Part shown: piece after piece, positions 9,166 through 18,330 of the stretch | Numbering within the stretch: the stretch's first letter is position 1 | How the letters are laid out: every line of letters starts with the position of its first letter | Source: Irineochytrium annulatum | Lineage: Eukaryota; Chytridiomycota; Chytridiomycetes; Chytridiales; Chytridiaceae | Reading direction: 5' to 3' | NCBI GenBank assembly: GCA_027600665.1 | Contig: JADGJL010000522.1 | Coordinates: 1-19,101, forward strand | Length of the DNA: 19,101 bases | Translations under genes and position numbers: made by a program | The notes under the pieces: generated by a model | Databases searched by the model: none | Told to the model about the DNA's origin: nothing | What the model saw: only the letters and a program-made list of their open reading frames with translations

Positions 9166-9787
9166 TTACGCAGAAGAAGGCGCCTGAGAGAGAGGAAGGA
9201 AGAGAAGTTAGCACGAGCAGAGAAAAAGTATCAACGAGAAATCTCCAACCTTGTGGCCGTAGAACACGGGCTTGCCGACACCCATGACCTTGGATACGGA
9301 GAACGAGGTCGTGTTCGTCAGCGAGCCGGCGAAGTTGATGGTGGAAGCAAAATCGCTTCAGGGGCCAATGTTAGTCATCCTCGCACGCTACACACAAGCA
9401 CATAGCACTCCATGCTCACTTGAAGGCAACCAGGAGCTGGGATCGGAAGATGCCGGCGTCCGGGATGTCGCCGCTGACGTCGCGGACGTTGTAAAGGGCG
9501 TGCATGAACTATTGGACCGCAAACCGGCTCCCATTCAGAACCATCGACCACATCATCAAAGGAATGCCCCGCCGTACCTCCTCCGAGATTCCGCTGTTGA
9601 CGTAGACGAAGTTGGCCTCGTCGAGGGTGTCGACGATGTCATTCGAGCACAGAGAGTTGGTGACGGTGACGCCGTACTGGCGGAGGGTGTTCCATCGGGC
9701 CTGCTGTTCGTTGTCGAAGGTGACCACGTCGGCGCTGACGACGGCCAGGAGGAGGGCGATGACGGCGACGATGATGTGAGGCTGCAT
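9166..9787 (-). CDS. Predicted secreted protein with an in-frame UAG
   Basis: Exons on the minus strand are 9787-9420, 9355-9250 and 9183-9166, with introns of 64 and 66 nt that obey GT..AG. Translation from ATG 9787 begins with a clear signal peptide (MQPHIIVAVIALLLAVVSA, cleavage probably after residue 19) followed by a secreted-type domain containing a Cys at residue 47. Codon 93 is TAG (9511-9509), yet the same frame stays coding-like beyond it (FMHALYNVRDVSGDIPDAG) and through two consistent splice junctions to TAA 9168-9166, 163 codons in all. The stop could be a nonsense mutation, a readthrough site or a sequencing error. It could also be the end of a very short 33-nt intron (9541-9509, GTTCTG..AATAG) whose removal keeps the frame. 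An in-frame ATG exists upstream at 9841, but 9787 gives the better signal peptide. The family is not recognised. Confidence 0.55.
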
Positions 9788-10153
9788 GGTTGACAAATGA
9801 ATTCTGAAACAGGGTTGGTGGCTCACACCAGCATCAATCATTTTTTATGATCAGCGCATTTCGAACAAGCACCAAATATGCTGCTTCACACATATCGCGT
9901 CCACAACACTTTTTTTTTTAACCGTTTAATTTTCTTTTTGGCGTTAGCTCCGCTTTTGACCTCGCGACCTCGGCAATCGTTAAATAAATCGCTGTTATTT
10001 GGCGGGTATGCAAAACAGTACGCGAGCGGTACAGATAAAATGGGAAGGAAAACACAAATTCGCTTTATCAGGCGAAAAATCCTATCATGCAGTAAACAAA
10101 GAAGCGGCCCTCATCATGCAAATAACATCATTAAGTTTCATCCATCCTGTCGC
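9788..10153. other. Intergenic region between the secreted-protein and LRR genes
   Basis: About 366 bases, AT-rich, with T runs near 9910. It should contain the promoter of the secreted-protein gene (minus strand) and the 3' end of the LRR gene. Plus-strand frames here show no recognisable protein. No RNA gene seen. Confidence 0.4.
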
Positions 10154-11880
10154 TTAAGCAACAAATGCGCTGTACTCGAAATCCCCGACCTTCAAATCCC
10201 TAGCCAACAGCACCTTGGCCTTCTCCTCCACACTGCGCCTCCGGCCCGCGGCCTTCCTGCTCATCTTAAAGCTAACCAGTAGCGCCAAGAGGACGATCAT
10301 GCTTAGCTGCACCACGGGCGAGCCAAGGGCCGCCACGATATCAGCGGCGGACTCGGGCAGGCCGAGGCCGTCGGGGAGGACAAGGCAGGCGTCCGAGTTG
10401 TGCATGCGGGTCTGGAGGAACGGGTTAGACCTAAGGGAGATGGGCAGGACGGGGGAGAGGCAGTTGGCGTCGAGGAGGAGGTACTGAAGGCGGCCTGTTT
10501 TCAATGTTTATGCAAGCGAGTTGTTAGATGACGGGTCGGTAAACGGATAGACTTTTTGTTTGATCTTACCAAGCTTGTTGAAGGAGGCCGGGACGCGTCC
10601 GGTGAAGCGGTTGTCGGACCAGTCAATCTCGGTCAAGAACTCGGAGGTGGCGTCCGGGAGTGGGCCGCGGAGGAGGTTGGACTGCATGCGCCAGTTCTCG
10701 AGGTAGAAGAGTTGGCCGAGGGTGGCGGGAACGGTGCCTTCGTTGCAGGCAATATTAGCTCCACGATGACGGGAAAATGGAATCCATTGACAACTAACCG
10801 GTCAGCCGATTGTGGCCCAGCCACAAGTACTTCAAGCCAACAATAGTCCCGATCTCATGCGGAATCTCGCCCGAGAACTCGTTGTGCTCAAGGATCCTAC
10901 GGACACATTAAACAAACACGATCGAGTCAAACCAGCGTCGTTCTCCATTTAGATAAAGCCGGGGTCCTTACAGGTAGTTGATGTTGAATGCTCCGGCAAT
11001 CGCAGCGGGAATCCGGCCGCTGAGCTTGTTGAAGGACAGGTTGAGGGTCAGGAGGACCTTGAGGTGCTCGAACCATTTAGGCAATGCGCCAGAGAGCTGG
11101 TTCATCGAAAGGTCGATCGTGCGCATGCGGCGGTTGTTTGACATGTCCGGGATAGAGCCCGTGAGCTTGTTCTTGTTCATGTTCCTGCGCGGCGGGTAAA
11201 AGGCTTAGTTTAGCACGGGTGGAAAATCGCGATCTAAGCGGAACAGAAAATTGAGCTGACTTACAGACGCTCGAGCGCGCTAAGGCTCGACATCGATTCC
11301 GGGATGGAGCCCGTGAAGCCGTTGCGTGAGAGATCGAGGTCCTTGAGCATTGGCATATCGCTGAACGCGTCTGGGAGCGAGCCGGTCATCTAAAACATGC
11401 AACGTTGAGCGCCAGAACACAAAGAGTAGGTCTCTGGGTAAGGAGTAAACTTACGTTGTAGTTCTGGGTGATGGCCAGCACCTCGAGCTTCGACATGGCC
11501 GAGATGCTCTCGGGCAACGATCCGGTGATGCCGGTGTTGATGATTGAGAGTCTCTTCAACTGCGTGAGCGAGCCCAGGCACACCGGGAGCTCGCCGCGAA
11601 CATCGCCCGTGATCGTGCTGAACGACATCGCGTCAAGCAAACGCGAAAAACGGGCAGTGGAAGCACCCAAAACTCACATTGACTCCACCCCGGTGAGCCC
11701 GCAGATGTGCTCGGGGATGACGTCGCCGAACATGACAGACGGGTTGAGGTTGACGTGGATGACGCGCGACATCGCCGGGTCGCAGATGGCGACGTTCCGC
11801 TGGGCGCAACAGATTTCTGGCAGGCCATTCACGATGCGGCCGAGGACGGCGCAGTCGTTGAGCTCCGCGAGGGCGTTCAT
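10154..11880 (-). CDS. Leucine-rich repeat single-pass membrane protein, no kinase
   Basis: Seven minus-strand exons: 11880-11678, 11617-11455, 11389-11265, 11184-10972, 10896-10799, 10737-10570 and 10494-10154. The joined frame gives 436 residues and every intron is GT..AG. The N-terminal part resembles an LRR cap with a Cys pair (GLPEICCAQRNVAICDP, about residues 39-55). About nine repeats of the plant-type LxxLxLxxNxLxGxIP pattern follow, roughly residues 75-345, for example LKDLDLSRNGFTGSIPESM. A single hydrophobic segment at about 382-399 (VVQLSMIVLLALLVSF) precedes a short Arg/Lys-rich tail of about 37 residues. There is no kinase domain. No signal peptide is visible at ATG 11880, so either a small 5' exon is missing from the model or the protein inserts through its C-terminal segment. 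A surface recognition or adhesion role is inference. Confidence 0.85.
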
Positions 11881-12543
11881 CGTTAATGGGGGAGTGCAGT
11901 GACTGGGAAGGGTAGGAATGCGAAGAAGGCGGGCGGGATGCGAGCGGGACTTTATGGCGATTTGGAAGTTCTAAGGTTCTGGAGCTGGTCTTCCGCCTAA
12001 CAACGGCGCCAATCATGGGCGATCGGCCTTAAGCGATGGAAGAGCGCTGCTCGCGTTACTTTTTGTCGACGTACTGATAGGCGTTGTAACGATCCCAATC
12101 AGAAACGGAAAGCCAAAATTCAAAACAAGCATAGGTGAATGTGCGCACCAGTTTACCTCCAATGCTTGTGTATTTTTGCATAACAAAAGATGCGATGCAG
12201 TCGGCTACTCTCACGCATCAACCATCAGCGTTGGTAACCAACACTACAAAAAATCGGTTGCTTGTGCGAACCCAGGCAGGATGCCATAAGTGACTGCCGC
12301 TGGAGTCGCTCTCCTCAAAGAACGCCATGACTCGCGCGGGGCCCAGGTCCCGCCGTTATCGAGCTTAACTCTGCACGCGCGGGACTTGGCGTGTAAAGAA
12401 TGTAAACCATATGCTGGAGGCCCCCTGTAAATCATTAATTACGCAACACGTAAATCCGCAGCTTTGCGACCAAACGCAAATCAGCAGTGTCAGTCCCGAC
12501 GGCAGCCTCCGGCATCCTTCCGTAGCTCGCACTTGCTGGGAGT
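11881..12543. other. Divergent intergenic region between LRR and cyclase genes
   Basis: About 660 bases between divergently oriented genes, so it should hold both promoters. It may also include an undetected 5' exon of the LRR gene: the LRR frame remains open upstream to about 11970, next to a CTTAG acceptor-like site. No RNA gene, repeat family or convincing ORF was seen. Confidence 0.4.
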
Positions 12544-12660
12544 ATGGACGTCGCGAGGTTTACGGCCAGCTACCTTCGCAAACTGAGTCGCGACCCGGAC
12601 GCGGTTGCCGCCGTCCAAGCCGACCTCATCGCCGGGCGGGCCTTCGAGCGCACCGAGAGG

Positions 12661-13666
12661 ATGGCCGTCATGATGCTGGACATAAGCGGGTACTCCAAGA
12701 TGTCTGCTGACCTAGTGAGTTCCGCAGATTGTGCAAGGATTTGGTTCGGTTTTGGAGTGGTTTCTTCTACGACAGCGACAAGGTTGTCCTGGTTGTATTT
12801 TAAGCAAGGGAGGCCGCTTTGTGTTGTGGTCGCTTGTATCGTATTGTTCAAAAATCGATGTATGGAAGGGGCTCGGCGTGGATCGAAAAGCGCGACGCAC
12901 TGGTTGCTTTTGTCTTAAAATGCATTTGTACTTACAATTTCCTTCAAGACGTTCCTTGGCAAGATGGCGTCAGAAATTATCACCGTATCCATAGGAGCCT
13001 ACATGAATCAGGTAGCTCATCAGGGATGATGCGTTAATAATTCACACACTGCTCTACTTACGCGCGCTCCTCATACATTAAAAGATTATTGATGTCATCT
13101 CGCTGTACAGTGGCGACATTGTCAAGTTCTTAGGTAGGCGAGGGCATTCATTTGTATTAACGTGTTCGTAACGTTGCAGGTGACGCCGTACTTGTGACGT
13201 TCTCAAAGAAACATCCGCTGGAGTCTCAGGGCCAGATTGTTGTACGTGCGAAAAAGTGCTGCCTGCACATCATGTCGGCATACCCAGTTATGGATCTTGA
13301 TATGAAGATTGCGGGAACCAACGCGATTATCAATGGCAGCAAGAATGATAGTGCTACTCACCATAGCGGCGTGGAGAATCGGGTTACACAGTTGCGCTTG
13401 CATTGCGCCATCACAACCGGTGATGTGTCTCGATTGTCGGCGACTTCGAGCGCCGAATGGACTACTTCATCTACGGCGACTGCCTGGCGGCTCTTGGCGC
13501 AATATTAGATGCTACAAAGCATGGTGAAATTGGTGTCACCACGCATGTGATCAATAATCTGGAGCCCAGCAGCGGGGAGAGGATCCATTCAATTGCATCC
13601 TCCTTGACCGACGAGCACGTGCTGTTTACCTCTTCTGCTGTGGAAACGTTGGCCCTAGAGATGCTC
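12661..13666 (+). other. First cyclase domain (C1) of the pseudogene
   Basis: The pieces MMLDISGYSKMSADL, TFLGKMASEII, DVISLYSGDIVKFLGDAVLV and, after a frame change near 13431, VGDFERRMDYFIYGDC and LGAILDATKHGEIGVTTHVI follow the order of ADCY10-type C1 domains. Both metal-binding Asp positions are kept. The first intron (12715-12948, 234 nt) is longer than its neighbours. Confidence 0.8.
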
Positions 13667-13930
13667 TAATTCAACATGAGCAAGGACGTGGTAGCAAAAC
13701 CGGACACACACTCGGAGTCTATTGGAGGAGCTGAGCCTGATGAGGCTTGTCATACTCAGAGAAACGGCCTAGACAGCGGATTTCTGGGGAACTTTATAAA
13801 TGAGTCAACAAGGCACCAATTGGAGACTGCACAAAACTTCATTACATACCGGTCGACTTTGACCGGCAAACGTAGTTCCACCGATGTTTGCGACCAGTCT
13901 CATCACACCAACATTGATGCCGAATTTTGA

Positions 13931-14640
13931 TCTGTCTCCACCGTTTTTGTTGCCCTGAACTTTCCCTTCAACACCACCACTGTGCAGAATGTTGTCCAAT
14001 GCTTTTTACGTGCACTTAAAAAGCATGGTGGAATCTTTCAACAATATGCTGGTATGTCTTCTGCACTTACTTGCAAATCTTACATTGTTGATTCCTCAGT
14101 GGATGATAAAGGACAAACTTTGTTGGGTCTATTCGGCTTGGCGGTAAGCGCATCACGCATTTGGGCACAGTTTCCCGCTGGTTGCTCACCCATCCTGTAG
14201 CCCTATGCCCACATCAACAATAGCAAGAAATGTGTTCTTGCCTTATTAGACTTTCATAATGATCTGCAGCACCGCAAAATGGTGGATTACGTTCACCCCG
14301 CGATAGCTATAGCCACAGGAGAAATACTCTTCACGTCTGTGGGCAACAAAAACCGTAGCAAGACAAGTCATTTAGGTTTTTCATTTCTGTCCTGCGTTGT
14401 TTGTCTAAGCTTGCGTTCAGGTGATGTTGTGATCACAGCTGCACGTTGAATGGGAACAGCGAAAAAAGAGAACATTGTTGTTATTGACCAGGCCTCAAAT
14501 GAAAACATAAGCTCATCATGGAGACAAAGTACATTGGGCTCATTAAAGTTAAAAGCAAGACGCACCCGCTGCAGGTTTTTGGCGTGGCCGTCAATGAGGG
14601 ACCTTTAGGTGAAGCGCTAACAGTGGACGAGTTAATCATG
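13931..14640 (+). other. Second cyclase domain (C2) of the pseudogene
   Basis: After a TGA at 13928, STVFVALNF starts the C2 domain. VDDKGQTLLGLFGLAPYAH is reconstituted across two introns, then come IAIATGEILFTSVGNKNR, GDVVITAAR, a TGA at 14447, GTAKKENIVVID and, in another frame, IKVKSKTHPLQVFGVAV. The order and spacing match ADCY10 C2 and its trailing strand. Confidence 0.8.
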
Positions 14641-15089
14641 AGTCACAAGCTTAGATTTGGTTACCAGCATGAAAGAACAGTCATTACAGAGAGATTTGAG
14701 AGCTGGCGGGACTTTGGAGGAGAGCTGTGGTGGTGGTCGAGGCTTCAAGTGGACTTGGGAAATCATCATTGGCCGAGGACCTTATGAATTTGGCGCGGAA
14801 GGCCTCAATACCTATTTGTCTTATGCAAGGTAAACAAAATCTGCATGAAACCTCCCTCTTAACAATGCAAAAGGTGTCCAGAAAGATCAATGGACACCAT
14901 TTCGTGGGCTTCAGCCCCTGTTGGCCTTCTTACGTCATCAGTGCAACTCAGCTGAGGCTACTACCCAAGACATTGGCATCGCGAGATTTGATAAGATAAT
15001 TGGGGCCAGCAGCAGCATGTCCGTTCCCCTCCATGCATTTGATGATCGCATGTCTTTGAAGGCAGATGCCACTGGCACTGGTGCCATTG

Positions 15090-15094
15090 AAAAG
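15090..15094 (+). repeat. Target-site duplication AAAAG, left copy
   Basis: AAAAG immediately precedes the LTR start and is repeated identically at 15481-15485 after its end. A 5-bp duplication is the usual size for LTR retrotransposon integration. Confidence 0.85.
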
Positions 15095-15204
15095 TGTTAG
15101 AAAGTGGCCTGTGGTGTTACCCGCTAGGCCGGGGTCATTCCATACCACTGCACGGGCTTATATAGGATAACACCATATATTAGGTAGTGCCAGAGCCTCT
15201 GCTC

Positions 15205-15244
15205 CCCCTCGAGGGGATGCCTACGTTACTCCGCTTCGGCGGAG
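15205..15244. repeat. Two adjacent hairpins inside the LTR
   Basis: CCCCTCGAGGGG at 15205-15216 is a perfect 12-base palindrome. CTCCGC-TTCG-GCGGAG at 15229-15244 is a 6-bp stem closed by a TTCG tetraloop. Both lie about 45-85 nt after the TATA-like site and would fall in the 5' leader of an LTR transcript if it reads plus. Confidence 0.7.
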
Positions 15245-15360
15245 ATCAAGAGGTTTAGCAGCTATGCTGTGGACCGACCACATTGAGCCGTAGTTCTCTC
15301 CTACATTCTAGCTACTCGTTAAATACAGATTCTACTGTTTATGAAGACTATGAGACATGG

Positions 15361-15443
15361 GCTGACGCGTCGGCGTCAACACGTCACAGGCGCTAACAAC
15401 AAAGTATCCTACTCGTCCACGCTGCCGTGTCGGACGCGTCAGC
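15361..15443. repeat. 11-bp inverted repeat near the LTR 3' end
   Basis: GCTGACGCGTC at 15361-15371 is the exact reverse complement of GACGCGTCAGC at 15433-15443, separated by 61 nt. It may be a structured or protein-binding element in the LTR. Confidence 0.65.
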
Positions 15444-15480
15444 GAAGCATCGCCTTGGCGTGACTCATCATATTCTAACA

Positions 15481-15485
15481 AAAAG
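15481..15485 (+). repeat. Target-site duplication AAAAG, right copy
   Basis: Identical to 15090-15094 and directly follows the LTR terminal CTAACA. Cyclase coding sequence resumes at once. Confidence 0.85.
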
Positions 15486-18330
15486 TGGCTTCTGAAGATT
15501 ATGCAAGAAGCCGGAGCTGATGTTGAGCTTGCGCCTTTGTTATCCGTCGTGTTCCCAGGGTTTACTTTCCATGACACGGCAAAAACGAGCGCGCTTGGCG
15601 GCACTGCCCGCAACGACCTCCTTAAACCACTGCTTGTTAAAATTGTGGAAAGCTATGCGGCTGTATTCATTTTTGATGACGCACAATGGTTTGACTCAGG
15701 CACCTTAGACGTCTTGGTGCCAGTTGCAAAAGGGTGTCCCAAGGTATCTGAACTATTTTCTTTGCAATTCAAGCTATATTGGAGAAGATTTTTCTGCAGA
15801 TACTTTCACGGCCAATACAGGACTCCACGAACAAAGCTATCAGCGCTGTTGTCTCCTTAACGGACACGACTCACTTTGTTATTGACGAAGGCGGAGACAT
15901 TCCAGATGATCGTGGGTGTTCAACTAATATCAACATACTAACGCAAACACAAATGAGCAAAAACTGAAAATGATGACGGCTCAAATAGATTCAGTCGCCC
16001 CAGAATTAGCTGAAGCAAGGCATTTGAAAACAAGTGGCAACCCGTTGTTTATGCAAATGACCTTGGAAATAGTTGTTGCGAAGATTGGGACAGATTTACA
16101 AGTGACGGAAGACTATCATCTATGTGTTAGTAATGACAAAATAACCACTGAATCCATTCTTTCCGATCTTGGGGCAGCAATTCTCTTTCAATTTGATCGC
16201 CTCAATCCGGTGTTTCAGCGAATGTTGAAAGCGGCATCCATTCTTGGCCAGGTAGCCTTCCAAGTCAATAGACGCAAAATGCCATCCCGCTAATCCACAC
16301 TGTAGTACTTTGTTCTCATGGATGTTTTGGCTATTCTCGCGCTTGAAATGTCGGAAGATGAAGCGCTGCAGTTCATGAAGGAGAATGACCATTTTGCTTT
16401 TGTTTTCTTTCCAGACTGTTTTCAGAATCGCCGGGAAAATATAGCGCCATGGGAGTTTTCTGAACTAGCAAAGGATGCGGATGAAGTTGCACAATTCAGG
16501 GGCACTGGCATGCAACTCTCCTTTCGACACATTGGAATACTCAACGCCATTTACGAGGCCCTCTCATACGAGGAGCGGTCAGAGATGAACAAGTTTGTGG
16601 CGAGAGCCTATGAGAACCTCTTCATGCAGGGAAATCACAATGTCTTGCCATCTGTTGAGTTTCACTACTCCCGCACTGGTGAAATCACTAAGATCATTCA
16701 CTTCAGGGATATGCTAGGGTGCGCATCCACTGCTCAATGCTGTTGAACCTGACGTTTTTTTAGATGTAGTCTCATTCAGCACTTCCACTGCGTTGAAGGA
16801 AATACGGACACTAGAATCACCTGATCGCAGCGGGCACTCTCATGAGGTAGCACCGCTGTGGCGCGCGAGATGGTTGGCTCACTTGTGCGCTGGATATACT
16901 TTGATGAACATGTACCCAAAAGAGAAAACTGCCGGTTGCCTTGCCCTTGAACTAGTGGACGGCCAGGCGTGGCCGAGGGCAAGGAAGGAATACCAGCTAG
17001 CAATTTCTTTATCAAGGCGACGAGCTTTAATGCTGTGGGTGCAGACGTCGGGCGGGAGAAAGCCGAGGAAGCCACTATCCAGCGAGCATCCCGAGCTAGT
17101 GGCCGTTTTCGAAGTCAAGAACATGATTTTTCGCAATCTTCTGCAGGTCGCTTCACGAGATAGAGCCGTCACAAAGCAAGATAACGAACTGATTATATAC
17201 CGCTACATGGTGCTTCTGTTTACATATAAAGCTGACATGGATGCACTGTACGTGTTGATCTGTACTCCTTCCCATCTAATGACCACAAAGATCTCTTTGT
17301 CTACTAAAACTTGCTTACTACTCGCAGTACACTAATCCAATGCCGCCCAAGTTGTTTTTATGGACAGCAAATCGTATCGAAATAACTGACCCTGCTGACC
17401 TGTACACGCTGGCATATGTGCAAACCGTCGTTGGCAATGTGTCCAAAATGGTTACTTATCTTGAAAGATATTCAAGTTTTGCGCACATTCGTGGTGATCA
17501 TGCGCAAGCCGTGTTGTCATCCTGTTATGCTTGCGGAATGGCGTACATGTCAGGCGATTTAGTTTTCTATGAATGGGGGTGTCAATCCAATGTATTTGCG
17601 AGACCCTTCACTGAAGGAAAATCAACTGGTCGCTTTTATGGTTGCCTATGTATCCTTGAAAATGGCCTTGCTGAGGGGACGCCATTTCATCGAAGTGGAT
17701 CAGTTGAAGTCAGAATTTGAGCCTCTCGGAAAGTTCAGCGACACAATTAGCTACACGCGTGGCGCTACGGAGCTGTATAACGGGTGGTGTCAAACATATC
17801 ACGGTGATTATGAAGCCTCACTGGCTGCAATCGAGGCCCTCGAGCAAAAGATAGACGTAACGACAATTGGTCCCTCAAATGCAGACATCCTCTCCTCAGC
17901 CTTCCTATGGGTGGCGCTTTTCTTCGACCCATCACACTCAATGCTTTTGGTTCCTCAACTTCGAGCAGAACAGATCACACCAAAGAGATGGAATGACGAT
18001 GAGATGGCTCGTATGATTCGTGTAATGTCGCTCGTTGCTGCACATTTGAAAAGGAGTAGGATTCAGGTGTTGGCATACTGGGCCATGCAAGGATTCTCGA
18101 CTATGGCCCTCATTTTGCAAGGACGGCCGACAGCTGCAGCTCGAAGGTTGAAGCTGAAGCTACACTCACGCAAGCGGAAGGCGTAAATCAAATATCTAAG
18201 GTTGTTGGGAGGCGTGCTGAATGGGCTGAGTGGGAAGTACTCTAAGCGCGACGAAGCATGTAAGAATAGAGCGGCACAAGTATTCAGGGAAATTGGCGCG
18301 CCGGTCCACCTACGATGGGTTGAGAGTTGA

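Larger units (their letters stand above)
15095..15480. mobile_element. Solo LTR of an LTR retrotransposon, 386 bp
   Basis: The segment starts TGTTAG and ends CTAACA, the perfect TG..CA terminal inverted repeat of retrotransposon LTRs, and is bounded by identical 5-bp AAAAG duplications. It carries a TATA-like TTATATAGG at about 15158 and strong small hairpins. No primer-binding site, gag or pol lies beside it: both flanks are cyclase coding sequence, so this is a solo LTR left after recombination between two LTRs. Its orientation cannot be fixed from termini alone, though the TATA-like site hints at plus. Copia or gypsy origin is undetermined. Confidence 0.9.
14727..15743 (+). other. P-loop NTPase module of the pseudogene, split by the LTR
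   Basis: Walker A is seen as EASSGLGKSSL (about 14739-14771) and a Walker B-like VFIFDDAQW at about 15664-15690. The LTR lies between them. Joining the flanks across one copy of the duplicated AAAAG continues the frame directly from AIEK to WLLKIMQEAG. This is the NTPase that follows the cyclase domains in ADCY10 relatives. Confidence 0.8.
12544..18330 (+). pseudogene. Soluble adenylyl cyclase (ADCY10-like), decayed and LTR-interrupted
   Basis: Remnant of a class III cyclase of the ADCY10 type: two cyclase domains, then a P-loop NTPase and a long helical repeat region; intact relatives make cAMP from ATP. Translation from ATG 12544 is intact at first and keeps the catalytic metal Asp in MLDISGY (residue 46) and FLGDAV. 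Many introns keep good splice sites (13012-13084, 13134-13179, 14052-14099, 14144-14200, 14376-14420, 14830-14873, 15744-15787, 16252-16305, 17248-17327). The exons are broken. Frame changes fall near 13431, 14515, 14720, 16800, 17575 and 18150, in-frame stops at 13667, 13928 and 14447, an unclear junction at 15920-15990, and a solo LTR at 15095-15480. The homology signal fades after about 18330. Some frame breaks might be assembly errors, but stops plus the insertion argue for a dead gene. Confidence 0.85.

Noticed and set aside
9011..9214. Hydrophobic minus-strand frame after the secreted-protein gene, resembling a membrane protein
   Set aside because: It is out of phase with the last splice junction, and the in-phase exon ends at TAA 9168-9166. 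It is likely 3' UTR.
12715..12948. Several overlapping frames inside the first cyclase intron (plus and minus)
   Set aside because: None continues the cyclase domain. Joining 12714 to 12949 restores the expected order of C1 motifs.
15095..15480. Reading the inverted termini at 15095/15480 as a DNA-transposon MITE
   Set aside because: TG..CA ends, a 5-bp duplication, an internal TATA-like site and only 6-bp inverted termini fit a retrotransposon LTR better.
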